64,000 bases of DNA from Campylobacter massiliensis (GTDB lineage Bacteria > Campylobacterota > Campylobacteria > Campylobacterales > Campylobacteraceae). A model generated the notes under the pieces. That model saw nothing but the letters and a program-made list of their open reading frames with translations, was not told the DNA's origin and did no database searches. Shown here piece after piece: positions 53,786 to 62,580 of this stretch. A program made the translations under genes and the position numbers. The stretch is taken from positions 930,001 through 994,000 of the forward strand of contig NZ_JACLZK010000001.1 of the NCBI RefSeq assembly GCF_014253065.1, written 5' to 3'. Position 1 is the first letter of the stretch, and every line of letters starts with the position of its first letter.

Positions 53786-54139
53786 TTATAAAGCAGCCTT
53801 TGCTTTTGAAGCTAGCTCGCTGAAAGCTTTTGCGTCATTCATAGCTAGATCGGCTAAGATTTTTCTATCAAGCTCGATATTTGCTTTTTTAAGTCCCGCG
53901 ATAAAGCGCGAATAGCTAATGTCGTTTAGGCGGCACGCAGCGTTGATGCGCACTATCCACAAGCGGCGGAAGTCGCGTTTCTTGCGGCGTCTGTCGCGGT
54001 AAGCATAGACCAAACTTCTTTCTAATTGCTCTTTAGCTTTTCTAAAGTGTTTGTGTCTAGCGCTGAAAAAACCTCTAGCTAGTTTTAAAACTTTTTTATG
54101 GCGTCTTCTTCTAACTACGCCTGTTTTTACTCTTGCCAT
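53786..54139 (-). CDS. rplT: 50S ribosomal protein L20
   Basis: 117 aa, basic. Starts [20 protein letters not shown] and has [18 protein letters not shown]-type core, as in all L20. Assembly protein of the 50S subunit; in many bacteria it represses its own operon. Follows rpmI by 82 bases. Confidence 0.97.
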   Translation of the reverse strand: MARVKTGVVRRRRHKKVLKLARGFFSARHKHFRKAKEQLERSLVYAYRDRRRKKRDFRRLWIVRINAACRLNDISYSRFIAGLKKANIELDRKILADLAMNDAKAFSELASKAKAAL

Positions 54140-54221
54140 ATTTATCCTTTACAAATCGGCGCTCACTGAGTGAGTCTTGCCCCAAATTCGGGGGAGTTTG
54201 GAATGACTTTTCGTCAAAAAC

Positions 54222-54413
54222 TTAAATTCCGAGCATCGCTTTGACGCTTGCGACGTTTGTGCTGTCTACGTATTGAGGCGAGCGTAAATCTCTCTTGCGG
54301 TTGCGAGATTTTTTAGTCAAAATGTGGCTTCTAAAAGCAGAGCCTCTTTTGATCTTGTTTTTGCCCACTTTAAAACGTTTAGCAGCGCCGCGAACTGTCT
54401 TCATCTTAGGCAT
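54222..54413 (-). CDS. rpmI: 50S ribosomal protein L35
   Basis: 63 aa with the normal L35 start [15 protein letters not shown] and [20 protein letters not shown]. Start is at 54413; the open frame further upstream gives a longer N-terminus not seen in L35 and is rejected. In many bacteria infC lies directly upstream, but here infC is at 62.6 kb. Confidence 0.97.
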   Translation of the reverse strand: MPKMKTVRGAAKRFKVGKNKIKRGSAFRSHILTKKSRNRKRDLRSPQYVDSTNVASVKAMLGI

Positions 54414-54625
54414 ACTAATCCTTTTAAAATTTCTTTTACGCCTTACGCGTAAGAGTGGGATTATACCCAAAATTCCTTTAAGAAATTTAAATTTGACGTG
54501 GCGCGCGTCAAAACGCAAAACAAATTTGCAATACAATCTTGAAAATAGCTTAAATTTTATATTTAATTAATATTTTTAGTCCTATAATTTCACTTAGATT
54601 TATTATCTCAAATCAAGGAGTAACG

Positions 54626-56125
54626 ATGAAGATGAAGTTTCTCGCCTCTGCGGCGGTAATAAGCGCGATGTTTTGCGCAAACGCGCTAGCTTGCACGACT
54701 ATTTTGGTTGGAGAGGGAGCCTCTGACGACGGCTCTATGTTGATAGCAAGGAGCGCCGATAGCAAGGCGATAAAGGCGCAGGTGTTTTTGATACATCCCA
54801 AAAAAACCAATCAAAAAGGCGTCCACAGCTCAAAGGCGCACGATGGGGCAAATGATTTTACCTATCCGCTGCCAAAAGAGGGCATGAGATACACGACGAT
54901 AGCAAACTCCCACACCAAGCTTCACGGCGCGGTCGGCTACAATGACGCGGGCGTTGGCATCAGCGGTACCGAGACCATATATGCTAAAGACGAACTGCTA
55001 AAAATCGATCCGTATAACGAAGCAACCGGCATCACGGAGGACGATATCCCAGACGTCTTGCTGCCTCGTATGAAAAGCGCGGCCGAGGGCGTGAAGCTGC
55101 TCGGCGAGATCGTAGAAACTACGGGTGCGGGAGAGGGTTTTGGCGTAGTGTTCGTGGATAAAAACGAGCTTTGGTACTTTGAGACGGGCACGGGTCATCA
55201 CTGGATGGCGGTTAAGCTACCAAAAGACGAGTATTTCGTCTCCGCAAACCAAGGTAGACTACAAAACTACAAAGAAAACGATCCAAATTTCATGGGATCA
55301 AAGAATTTAATCAAATTTGCCCAAGATAACGGCGCCTACGATCCGGCAAAAGACGGCGAATTTCAGTTTACGAAAGCCTACACCAGAGACGACGAGAGAG
55401 ATATGACCTACAACTATCCGCGCGTTTGCTGGGTGCAGCAAATGTTTAATCCCGAGCTAAAAGACAAGCAAACCCTTGACGGCGGCAACTATCCGGTATT
55501 TTTAAAACCGTCTAAAAAGCTAAGCGTACAGGATCTAAAAACCGCGCTCAGATCCCACTACGACGGCACCGCCTACGATAATTACTCCAGCAAAGACGAA
55601 AATCAAAAAAACATCTACCGCGCCGTGAGCGTCTTTAGAACCTACGAGTCGCACGTGATGCAGGTGCGCCCGTGGCTACCGCAAGAAATCGGCAGAGTGA
55701 CCTACGTGGCGCTTGGCATGTCCGATCTTGGCGTTTATTTGCCGTATTACTACGGGCTGGATAAATTCATAGGCGGCTACGACAAAGGCTCGTATAAGGC
55801 CGACGACGAGTCGATCTACTGGACGTATAGAAAACTGCAAACTCTCGTGATGATGGACTACGATAAGTATTCGCCGGTCGTAAAAAAGGCCTACAAGGAG
55901 TTTGAGGACGCGCTCGCGGTCAAGCAGGCTAAATTTGAAGACGAATACGTCAAACTCTACAAAAAAGACAAAGCCAAAGCAAACAAGCTGCTAAACGAAT
56001 TTTCGATAAATATGATGAAGGAAGCCAAGGCTTTAACGCAAAATTTGACTAATGAAATCTTTACGATGCTAACTGATGACACCGACGCCAAGCTAAAATC
56101 GCTAAACAAAGGCAAAAAAGACTAG
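54626..56125 (+). CDS. Secreted C69 family dipeptidase (Ntn hydrolase)
   Basis: 499 aa. Signal peptide MKMKFLASAAVISAMFCANALA, and the next residue Cys (in CTTILVGEGASDDGSMLIAR) is the expected N-terminal nucleophile exposed by cleavage. Later family motifs: ANSHTKLHGAVGYNDAGVGI and WYFETGTGHHWMAVKLPKDE. C69 peptidases cleave dipeptides; periplasmic forms help use peptides, which suits an amino-acid-using Campylobacter. RBS AAGGAGT before the ATG. Length is normal for the PepD/C69 group. Confidence 0.93.
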   Translation: MKMKFLASAAVISAMFCANALACTTILVGEGASDDGSMLIARSADSKAIKAQVFLIHPKKTNQKGVHSSKAHDGANDFTYPLPKEGMRYTTIANSHTKLHGAVGYNDAGVGISGTETIYAKDELLKIDPYNEATGITEDDIPDVLLPRMKSAAEGVKLLGEIVETTGAGEGFGVVFVDKNELWYFETGTGHHWMAVKLPKDEYFVSANQGRLQNYKENDPNFMGSKNLIKFAQDNGAYDPAKDGEFQFTKAYTRDDERDMTYNYPRVCWVQQMFNPELKDKQTLDGGNYPVFLKPSKKLSVQDLKTALRSHYDGTAYDNYSSKDENQKNIYRAVSVFRTYESHVMQVRPWLPQEIGRVTYVALGMSDLGVYLPYYYGLDKFIGGYDKGSYKADDESIYWTYRKLQTLVMMDYDKYSPVVKKAYKEFEDALAVKQAKFEDEYVKLYKKDKAKANKLLNEFSINMMKEAKALTQNLTNEIFTMLTDDTDAKLKSLNKGKKD

Positions 56126-56186
56126 GCAAATTTAAGGGGCGGGCTGCGGCTTGCCTCAAATTTAGCCCGAATTTGATAAAAACTTC

Positions 56187-56215
56187 TTGATTTATTTTTT
56201 AAAAATCTTTATAAT
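56187..56215 (+). promoter_or_regulatory. Probable metE leader promoter
   Basis: TTGATT (56187-56192), 17-base spacer, TATAAT (56210-56215). It would start transcription near 56222, about 455 bases before metE, giving a long leader RNA. Confidence 0.6.
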
Positions 56216-56248
56216 ACGGCTCAAATTTGACCCCAAAGGATGAGCTTA

Positions 56249-56278
56249 ATGCCTTGCCCCATGCCTGAGACTCTTTAA
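56249..56278 (+). CDS. Possible metE leader peptide MPCPMPETL
   Basis: A nine-codon frame with two Met, three Pro and one Cys, ending at TAA. AAAGGA (56235-56240) sits 8 bases before the ATG, a good RBS, and a strong promoter lies just upstream. It could sense methionine supply by ribosome stalling, or be chance. No clear terminator/antiterminator pair was found between it and metE. Confidence 0.3.
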   Translation: MPCPMPETL

Positions 56279-56677
56279 TCTTAGCAAAAAAACCGCAAAC
56301 GACTTTAAAAAAACAGCCGAATTTTTAAATAATTTCACGTTTTTAAACATTAATATAAATTTATTTCTATCGCCGCGAGGGGCGCATTGTAATTGCATTT
56401 TTAAAAACAAAGCGAAGCAGCATCTGAAATTTGGGCGAAATTTATTTAGCAGGGTTTTTTATAAATTTTATTTTAGTTTGAGGAAATCGGGTTGCCACCC
56501 GCCTTTTACTTGCGCTCTCTTGGACGATTTTGACGGAGGCTTAAATTTGCTACCCGCGGCAGGCTACGTGCCTAGCCTTGGTCGCAAATTTGGGCGCCAA
56601 CCGCCAAACTCGCCTCAAGAATAACGCAATTAAAATTTAAATCCAAAAATCATAAAAATTTAAAAAAAGGAATCAAA
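56279..56677. other. Long leader between the putative peptide and metE
   Basis: About 400 bases without a gene. Short hairpins are visible: CGGGT/ACCCG near 56487-56500, and the bulged hairpin element at 56543-56591. I do not recognise a SAM, cobalamin or other named riboswitch. The metE RBS (AAAGGA) is just before 56678. Confidence 0.4.
56543..56591 (-). repeat. Bulged hairpin element, copy 3
   Basis: On the minus strand: outer stem AAATTTGC/GCAAATTT (56591-56584 with 56550-56543), internal loops, stem GGC/GCC (56577-56575 with 56560-56558), bulged T (56574), stem AGGC/GCCT, loop ACGTA. The inner half is 17 of 19 identical to copy 1; the differing stem pair changes in both arms. Confidence 0.6.
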
Positions 56678-58951
56678 ATGATAAAAAGTTATGTTACGGG
56701 TTTCCCGCGAATCGGAGAAAAAAGAGAGCTAAAACGCGCGCTTGAGGGTCTTTGGGCTGGCAAAGAGGGTTTTAGCGAGGAGAATTTACTAAGCGTCGCT
56801 AAAACGCTAAAAAATAGACACTGGCAATACCAAAAAGACGCCGAAATCTCGGCTATCAGCGTAAATGATTTTTCGTTTTACGATCTTATGCTTGATAACA
56901 TCGTGGCATTTGGCGCGGTGCCGCCTAGATTTGCGAATTTGAGCGGACGAGAGCAGTATTTTGCCTGCGCTCGCGGCAACAAAACGGGCGTAGCGATGGA
57001 GATGACGAAGTGGTTTAACACAAACTACCATTACATCGTGCCTGAACTTAGCGCCGAGACGTCGTTTAAGCTTGACGCGTCAAAAATCCTCGCCGAATAC
57101 GAAGAGGCAAAGGCTGCGGGCGTAAAAGGCAAGGTAAATTTGATCGGACCTATCACCTTTTTGGCGCTTTCAAAGACCACCGACGGCAGCTGCCCGTTTA
57201 AAAACCTAAACGCTCTAGTCGCCGAGTACAAAAAGCTTCTTGGGCTACTTTCGACGCTTGACGATGAGATTTTGGTGCAGTTTGACGAGCCGATTTTTGC
57301 GACAGATAAAAACGAAGAAATCCTACTTAGCGTCATCGCCAAAGTATATAACGAGCTAGCCGCAGCCGCAAGCAACGTAAAAATCGTGTTTATGACCTAT
57401 TTCGAGCACGCGCTAAAAGCGGTAGCCGAGGTGGCGAAAACTAAAATTTACGGTATCGGACTTGATTTCGTTCACGGAAAAAGAAATTTTGAAGCGCTTG
57501 AAGCTATCAAAAATAGCCACTTAACGCTATTTGCAGGCGTCATCGACGGACGAAATATCTGGAAAAGCAACATCGACGAGAAGGTAAATTTAGTCCGCGA
57601 AATCAGCGAAAAAATCGGCGGCAAAGATTTCTACGTCGGATCTAGCTGCTCGCTACTTCACGTGCCTTATACCATAAAATACGAAGAAAAACTAAACTCC
57701 GAGGTCAAAAGCTGGCTAAGCTTTGCCGTAGAAAAACTAGACGAGATCAAAATCATAACCAAGCTAGCTAACGGCGTAGCGCTAAATGCGGCGGAGAGCA
57801 AAATTTACGAAGAGAACAAAGCTGCGGTTAAAACGCGCGCGACATCAAATTTGATCCACTCTTCAAGCGTACAAAACCGCGTGAAAAATCTAGTCAAATT
57901 TGAGCGCGAAGATAAATTTGAAGATCGCATCAAGATCCAACGCGAGAGCCTAAACTACGGCATCCTACCGACTACGACGATAGGCAGCTTCCCGCAAACC
58001 GTCGAGCTAAGAGTACTTCGCCAAAATTTCAAAAAAGGCGAGATCGACGCGGCTGCATATGAAGCCGGCATCAAAAAATACATCGACGACTGCGTCAAAT
58101 TTCAAGAAGATATCGGCCTAGACGTGCTGGTCCACGGCGAGCCTGAGCGTAACGACATGGTCGAGTATTTCGGCGAGCAGATCGAGGGCTATGCGTTTAG
58201 CGAGAACGGCTGGGTGCAAAGCTACGGCAGCCGCTGCGTGAAACCGCCTCTACTTTTCGGCGACGTAAGCCGCCCAAAAGCGATGACCGTCGAATGGATG
58301 AAATACGCCCAAAGTCGCACTAGCCGCATAATGAAGGGCATGCTAACGGGTCCCGTGACCATGCTAAACTGGAGCTTCGTGCGCGACGACCTGCCTCGCA
58401 GCGAAGTGGCTAAGCAGCTTGCGCTTTGTATATTTGACGAGATCGCAGACCTGCAAAATGCCGGCATCCGCATCATCCAAGTGGACGAAGCGGCGTTTAA
58501 AGAGGGCTATCCGCTACGCGCCGAAAACATCCCTGCGTACGAGAAATTCGCGGTCGATTGCTTTAAGCTCTCCGTTAGCTCGGCCGAGCCTAAAACGCAG
58601 ATCCACACGCATATGTGCTACTCCGAGTTTAACGACATCATCAAGACTATCGAGGCGATGGACGCCGACGTCATCAGCATCGAGACCGCTCGCAGCGGCA
58701 ACGAACTGCTAAAGATATTTAAATCAGTCGGCTACAAACAAGAAGTCGGCCCAGGCGTCTACGACATCCACAGCCCGCGGGTTCCTAGCACCGACGAGAT
58801 CGTGCGCCAGATCCGTGCGCTACTCGAGGTTCTACCGAAAGAACAGCTCTGGATCAACCCTGACTGCGGCCTAAAAACGCGTAAATGGGAAGAGGTCGAG
58901 CCGAGCCTAAAAAATATGGTCGAAGCCGTCAAGATCGTAAGAAATTCATAA
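56678..58951 (+). CDS. metE: Cobalamin-independent methionine synthase
   Basis: 757 aa, the usual MetE length. Two TIM barrels: the N-terminal one starts YVTGFPRIGEKRELKRALEG; the C-terminal one starts TTIGSFPQT near 428. Zinc site: His and Cys in QIHTHMCYSEF (about 644-649), Glu in the LVHGEPERNDM region and Cys in WINPDCGLKTR (about 730). Transfers methyl from 5-methyl-THF polyglutamate to homocysteine. metF follows, as in C. jejuni Cj1201-Cj1202. Confidence 0.97.
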   Translation: MIKSYVTGFPRIGEKRELKRALEGLWAGKEGFSEENLLSVAKTLKNRHWQYQKDAEISAISVNDFSFYDLMLDNIVAFGAVPPRFANLSGREQYFACARGNKTGVAMEMTKWFNTNYHYIVPELSAETSFKLDASKILAEYEEAKAAGVKGKVNLIGPITFLALSKTTDGSCPFKNLNALVAEYKKLLGLLSTLDDEILVQFDEPIFATDKNEEILLSVIAKVYNELAAAASNVKIVFMTYFEHALKAVAEVAKTKIYGIGLDFVHGKRNFEALEAIKNSHLTLFAGVIDGRNIWKSNIDEKVNLVREISEKIGGKDFYVGSSCSLLHVPYTIKYEEKLNSEVKSWLSFAVEKLDEIKIITKLANGVALNAAESKIYEENKAAVKTRATSNLIHSSSVQNRVKNLVKFEREDKFEDRIKIQRESLNYGILPTTTIGSFPQTVELRVLRQNFKKGEIDAAAYEAGIKKYIDDCVKFQEDIGLDVLVHGEPERNDMVEYFGEQIEGYAFSENGWVQSYGSRCVKPPLLFGDVSRPKAMTVEWMKYAQSRTSRIMKGMLTGPVTMLNWSFVRDDLPRSEVAKQLALCIFDEIADLQNAGIRIIQVDEAAFKEGYPLRAENIPAYEKFAVDCFKLSVSSAEPKTQIHTHMCYSEFNDIIKTIEAMDADVISIETARSGNELLKIFKSVGYKQEVGPGVYDIHSPRVPSTDEIVRQIRALLEVLPKEQLWINPDCGLKTRKWEEVEPSLKNMVEAVKIVRNS

Positions 58952-58980
58952 ATTTAACCGCTTGCGACTCGGCTAAATTT

Positions 58981-59020
58981 GCCGCTTTTGCCGTTTAAAT
59001 TTACGGCCGAAGCGGCTTTT
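58981..59020 (+). terminator. Terminator of metE
   Basis: GCCGCTT (58981-58987) pairs with AAGCGGC (59010-59016); inside, after a 2-base internal loop, GCCG pairs with CGGC around TTTAAATTTA. TTTT follows. Confidence 0.8.
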
Positions 59021-59180
59021 GTCCGCTAAATTTTGGGCGATGATTTTTAAAACCTGCTCAAATTTGACGCGGATCAAATTTGTCGGTCGAGGGCGAATAA
59101 TTTATCCTGCGCACGCGCCGCCACGGTATAAATTTGACCGCAAACGGCGCGGTTTTCTACATTATAAATTTGGAAATTTC

Positions 59181-60062
59181 ATGTTAAAAGAAAAAATTTT
59201 AAACAAAGAAAAGGGGCTCGTACTCTACGGACTAACGCCGCCCAAGGCCGAATTTGAGGAGTCCAAACTGCGCGACATCTCGGATCGCTGGACGGGCAGG
59301 ATAGAGAGCATAAACGCCGACGGGCTCGTGCTTTACGAGGTGCAAGACGAAAGCGAGCGAAACGAAAGCGAACGGACTTTTGAGTTTAGCGGAACGTTAA
59401 GCCCGGAAATTTACTACCGAGACTACCTAAGCGTCGCGACTCCGAGCGTTTTCTACCGCGTGGCTAGCGGCTACGACGAGGAGGGATTTCGCGCGGCTCT
59501 AGCGGCTCAAAGCTCAAATTTAAACGTGCTCGTCGGAGCGACGTCTAGCTCGCAAAAAGTACGGTTCAATTTGGCTCGCGCATACGAGATCGCGGGCGAA
59601 TTTGAAAATTTGGCCGTCGGCGGCGTATGTATCGCCGAGCGCCACGCCAAAAAGGGCGACGAACCGCAAAGGATGCGCGAAAAGATCGCGGCTGGGGCGA
59701 AGTTTTTCATCTCACAGGCGATTTTTGACGCGCAGATGACGCGTAAATTTTTAGAAGACTGCGCGGCCGCAAAGATAACCGAGCCGATATTTCTCACGTT
59801 TTCTACGGCCGGCAATCCAAAAACGCTGGAGTTTATCAAATGGCTGGGCGTTAGCGTGCCTAGCTCGGTCGAAGATCGGTTAAATGCCAGCGAGGAATAT
59901 CTAGCACAAAGTTGCGAGATCATCAAAGAAATTTGGCGCGAGTTAAAGAAATTCGGCGACGAAAACGGGCTAAATTTGGGCGCAAACATCGAAAGCGTGA
60001 TGGCAAAGCGCGCCGAGATCGAGGCGAGCCTGGAGCTAGCTCGCGAGTTTAGGCTTCTTTAA
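59181..60062 (+). CDS. metF: Methylenetetrahydrofolate reductase family protein
   Basis: 293 aa. Start ELVLYGLTPPKAEFEE-like (LVLYGLTPPKAEFEESKLRD) and the downstream VGGVCIAERHAKKGDEPQRM with AGAKFFISQAIFD mark the MTHFR barrel, which binds FAD and makes 5-methyl-THF for MetE. I set the start at ATG 59181; the longer frame from 59019 overlaps the metE terminator and is Arg-rich. It lacks some canonical MetF residues and is diverged, so an MTHFR-related role is certain only at family level. Confidence 0.82.
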   Translation: MLKEKILNKEKGLVLYGLTPPKAEFEESKLRDISDRWTGRIESINADGLVLYEVQDESERNESERTFEFSGTLSPEIYYRDYLSVATPSVFYRVASGYDEEGFRAALAAQSSNLNVLVGATSSSQKVRFNLARAYEIAGEFENLAVGGVCIAERHAKKGDEPQRMREKIAAGAKFFISQAIFDAQMTRKFLEDCAAAKITEPIFLTFSTAGNPKTLEFIKWLGVSVPSSVEDRLNASEEYLAQSCEIIKEIWRELKKFGDENGLNLGANIESVMAKRAEIEASLELAREFRLL

Positions 60063-60462
60063 GGCGAGCGCGGCGGTAAATTTGAGCGACAAGCACGCGA
60101 AATTTAGGTGTAAAGGTTGCGCCGCAAAGCAAATTTTACCTTCGCGCAGGTTTGTTTAAATTTAGATGCTTTTGCCCAAATCTTAAATTTCCGTAAGGCG
60201 CTAAATTTGAAAGAGCGAAATTTAAACGAAAAGGGGCGACAATCGCGGAGAAAAAGCGCGGGACGTTTAAATTTACAGACAAGCGGAACGAAACAAGGCA
60301 GCGGACGGCTTAAATTTAGGCAAAAGATGCGAGAAAAAAGCGGCGTAAATTTAAGCGCAAATACGGACTGCGCGGCCTGGAAAATTTAACCGCACTTGGC
60401 AGCTTTGGTTTGCGAGCTAACAAGCCGTAAAAATAAGCAACCAAACGCGTAAAGGAGTTAAA
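60063..60462. other. Intergenic, no gene supported
   Basis: About 400 bases. Many AAATTT words; the one open frame (60117-60389) is Lys/Arg-rich with no RBS and resembles the shadow frames seen elsewhere. An AAAGGAG RBS at 60451-60457 serves the next gene. Confidence 0.5.
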
Positions 60463-61464
60463 ACGGAGACTTTATTTACCTTTATTTTCGTCGGCGCATT
60501 TGTAGCGCTTTTTGCACTTCCGGCGGCTTCTAATCTTTTTGCGGCTTTGGGCGAAAAACCCGCCCGAAATTTAAGCGAGAATGCTCAAAACTCAGCCCAA
60601 AGCGAGCTTTCGCCCGAGCTAAAAGAGCTAGAAAACGAGCGCGTAAATTTAGTCGCCGCTATCAAAAAAGCAAATTTGATCGGCATTGGCGTCGGCATTT
60701 GCGCGGGCGCGGCGATAGCGTATCTTTTAGACGCGATTTTTGGCGTGATGCTTGGCGCTATCTCTTACGCCGCGACGACCAGCCTTTTGACTGCGTCTAA
60801 AAGGCGAGAATTTAGGGCAAATTTTAAACGCCAAATCATAGAAAATATCGTAAAAAAATACGGCCTTAGCTACGATAAAGACCGCGGACTGGGGCTTGAT
60901 GATTTTTTTACTATTTATGATTGTACGGTACACCAGTGGAGCAGCGAGGATCTGGTGGAGGGCGATATAGATGGCGTTAGCGTCAAATTTAGCGACTTTT
61001 ACGCCGCCAAAAAGGTGAAAAAGAAAAATAGCACCGAGACAGTCGTGCTATTTCGAGGCGTGCTTTTTAAGGCCGATTTTAACAAAACCTTAAGCTCCAT
61101 AACTCAAATTTCGCATGTAAACTCAGGAAATTTAGCAATCTACGGCAAAAAGGCGAATATGGACGACGTGAGATTCGAGGAGATGTTTGACGTCTATACG
61201 ACCGATCAGATCGGCGCTAGATACGCGCTTAGCCCGGCGCTAATGGAAAAATTTACCCAGCTTTGCCTAAGACTAGACGCGCCGGTAAACGCCGTTTTAA
61301 AGGGTAGCCAAATCTTCATCGCTGTAGAGACCTGGCGCGACGACTTTGAGCCGCAGCTTGGCAAATCGCTAATGGACGAAGCGACGCTAACTGCCTACGA
61401 GAGCGAGATAGAGAGCTTTACGCAGATAATAAAAGAGCTAAATTTAAACCGCAAAATTTGGTAA
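60463..61464 (+). CDS. DUF3137 family membrane protein, start codon possibly ACG
   Basis: About 333 aa if read from 60463. The DUF3137 part (KKYGLSYDKDRGLGLDDFFT, FEEMFDVYTTDQIGARYALS) is clear. It has membrane helices near 5-25 (TLFTFIFVGAFVALFALPAA) and two more near 68-102. The first standard start, TTG at 60547, would cut off the first helix. An in-frame ACG at 60463 sits 5 bases after AAAGGAG, exactly where ATG would be expected (ACG-GAG-ACT-TTA). Either a non-standard start or a point change of ATG. Function unknown. Confidence 0.8.
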   Translation, partial: TETLFTFIFVGAFVALFALPAASNLFAALGEKPARNLSENAQNSAQSELSPELKELENERVNLVAAIKKANLIGIGVGICAGAAIAYLLDAIFGVMLGAISYAATTSLLTASKRREFRANFKRQIIENIVKKYGLSYDKDRGLGLDDFFTIYDCTVHQWSSEDLVEGDIDGVSVKFSDFYAAKKVKKKNSTETVVLFRGVLFKADFNKTLSSITQISHVNSGNLAIYGKKANMDDVRFEEMFDVYTTDQIGARYALSPALMEKFTQLCLRLDAPVNAVLKGSQIFIAVETWRDDFEPQLGKSLMDEATLTAYESEIESFTQIIKELNLNRKIW

Positions 61465-61563
61465 GTTTTACGAAAATTTAACTCGGTATAGCATAAATAA
61501 TTTCTAAACGTCAAAGCGTTTTTGTGATATAATCTCTTTGCAAATCCACATAAAGGAGTCGTC

Positions 61564-61884
61564 ATGAAAAAGTTGATTTTCACGATCTTTTTGGCGTGTT
61601 TGGCGCTGTCTTCGGCCCAGGCCGGCAAGAGCCATGGCGATGGAGCGCAGGCCGTGTCTAAAGGGCAGTGGGCTACGGCGGTGCAGCTTTTTACGAAAGG
61701 CTGCTATAGCGAGAATGACACCGCATCATGCAAAGATCTAGGCGAGATATATGAGTACGGCAGAGGCGGTGCGACTGATCAGCGCGTGAAAAAGGACGCT
61801 GCTCTATCAAAGCAAGCTTATGAAAGATGCTGCGAGAAAAGCAAAGGGCTCAGAAAAGACTGCTGCAAAAAAGTCGGCAAATAA
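61564..61884 (+). CDS. Small Cys-rich Sel1-like secreted protein
   Basis: 106 aa. Signal peptide MKKLIFTIFLACLALSSAQA, then one and a half Sel1-type repeats (AVQLFTKGCYSENDTASCKD, LGEIYEYGRGGATDQ). Six to seven Cys in the mature part (paired as in Helicobacter HcpA/HcpB-like proteins), likely disulfide-bonded in the periplasm. RBS AAAGGAG. Terminator follows. Confidence 0.85.
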   Translation: MKKLIFTIFLACLALSSAQAGKSHGDGAQAVSKGQWATAVQLFTKGCYSENDTASCKDLGEIYEYGRGGATDQRVKKDAALSKQAYERCCEKSKGLRKDCCKKVGK

Positions 61885-61906
61885 TCGCTGTATCTAAATA
61901 AATACG

Positions 61907-61942
61907 GCCGCTTGTAGGGCTAAATTTGACTTATCAAGCGGC
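61907..61942 (+). terminator. Terminator of the Sel1 gene
   Basis: GCCGCTTG (61907-61914), 20-base loop, CAAGCGGC (61935-61942), then TTTC. The stem resembles the metE terminator. Confidence 0.65.
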
Positions 61943-62072
61943 TTTCAAATCCAATTATTATTTGGGCAACTCTAGCTCAAATTTATCAAATTTTACTTCT
62001 TTGGCACTATTTTTGTACGCCAACTTGTAAATCTTATATTCGAGAGCTTAAATTTGCCGACCTTTTGGGCCT

Positions 62073-62462
62073 TTACTCGGTTAAATTTTGCTCGGCGGCT
62101 TGAAGGACTTTTTCTAACTTTTTGTTATTTTTACCGTCTTTTTCTAGATACAGTCGCTGTTGCTCTTTGAGGGCTTTAAAAATTTGCGCTCGCTCTTCGC
62201 CGTTCGTTATTTCAAGCAGCGCTTGCGCCCAGTTTGCGGGATAACTAAGATAATATTGTCCTACACCCGAAAGAGTTTTTTGCATTCGCTTAGCGTCGCT
62301 AATTAGATTATAAACGGGGTAGGTCGGGACGATTTTTAGCGTTTCTCGCTCAGCTATTTCGCAGGAGATTAGTTCTTTTGCTAGTTCGATACGTATTTTT
62401 AAAATTTCTTTGATCTGATCGTTTGTGTAGCGATTTGACTTGCGCGAATTTACTTTTTGCAT
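62073..62462 (-). CDS. Hypothetical cytoplasmic protein
   Basis: 129 aa, mostly helical, charged, no signal or membrane segment. Starts MQKVNSRKSNRYTNDQIKEI; contains VYNLISDAKRMQKTLSGVGQ and many Lys/Gln. I do not recognise the family. ATG is preceded by AAGGAATT. It lies between infC and the Sel1 gene and reads in the infC direction, about 120 bases after infC. Confidence 0.65.
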   Translation of the reverse strand: MQKVNSRKSNRYTNDQIKEILKIRIELAKELISCEIAERETLKIVPTYPVYNLISDAKRMQKTLSGVGQYYLSYPANWAQALLEITNGEERAQIFKALKEQQRLYLEKDGKNNKKLEKVLQAAEQNLTE

Positions 62463-62544
62463 ATTTATAAAATTCCTTAAAATTTAAAAATCAGGATATA
62501 AAAGTAGATATTTATCATCAAATTTTGCCAAATTTTAAGGTTTA

Positions 62545-62572
62545 AAATTTGAGCGATTTCTCGCCCAAATTT
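62545..62572 (-). terminator. Terminator of infC with GAAA loop
   Basis: Minus strand AAATTTGGGCGA, loop GAAA, TCGCTCAAATTT (62572-62545), 12 pairs including one G-T, 8 bases after the stop. Confidence 0.75.
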
Positions 62573-62580
62573 ATCAAATT

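Noticed and set aside
56279-56677. SAM or cobalamin riboswitch before metE
   Set aside because: None of the conserved cores (such as a B12 box or SAM-I kink-turn and P1-P4 layout) could be found by eye.
59019-59180. Upstream extension of metF
   Set aside because: Begins inside the metE terminator and is rich in Arg and Tyr with no family match.
60117-60389. 90-codon open frame between metF and the DUF3137 gene
   Set aside because: Lys/Arg/Asn-rich, no RBS, no domain; looks like intergenic DNA read by chance.
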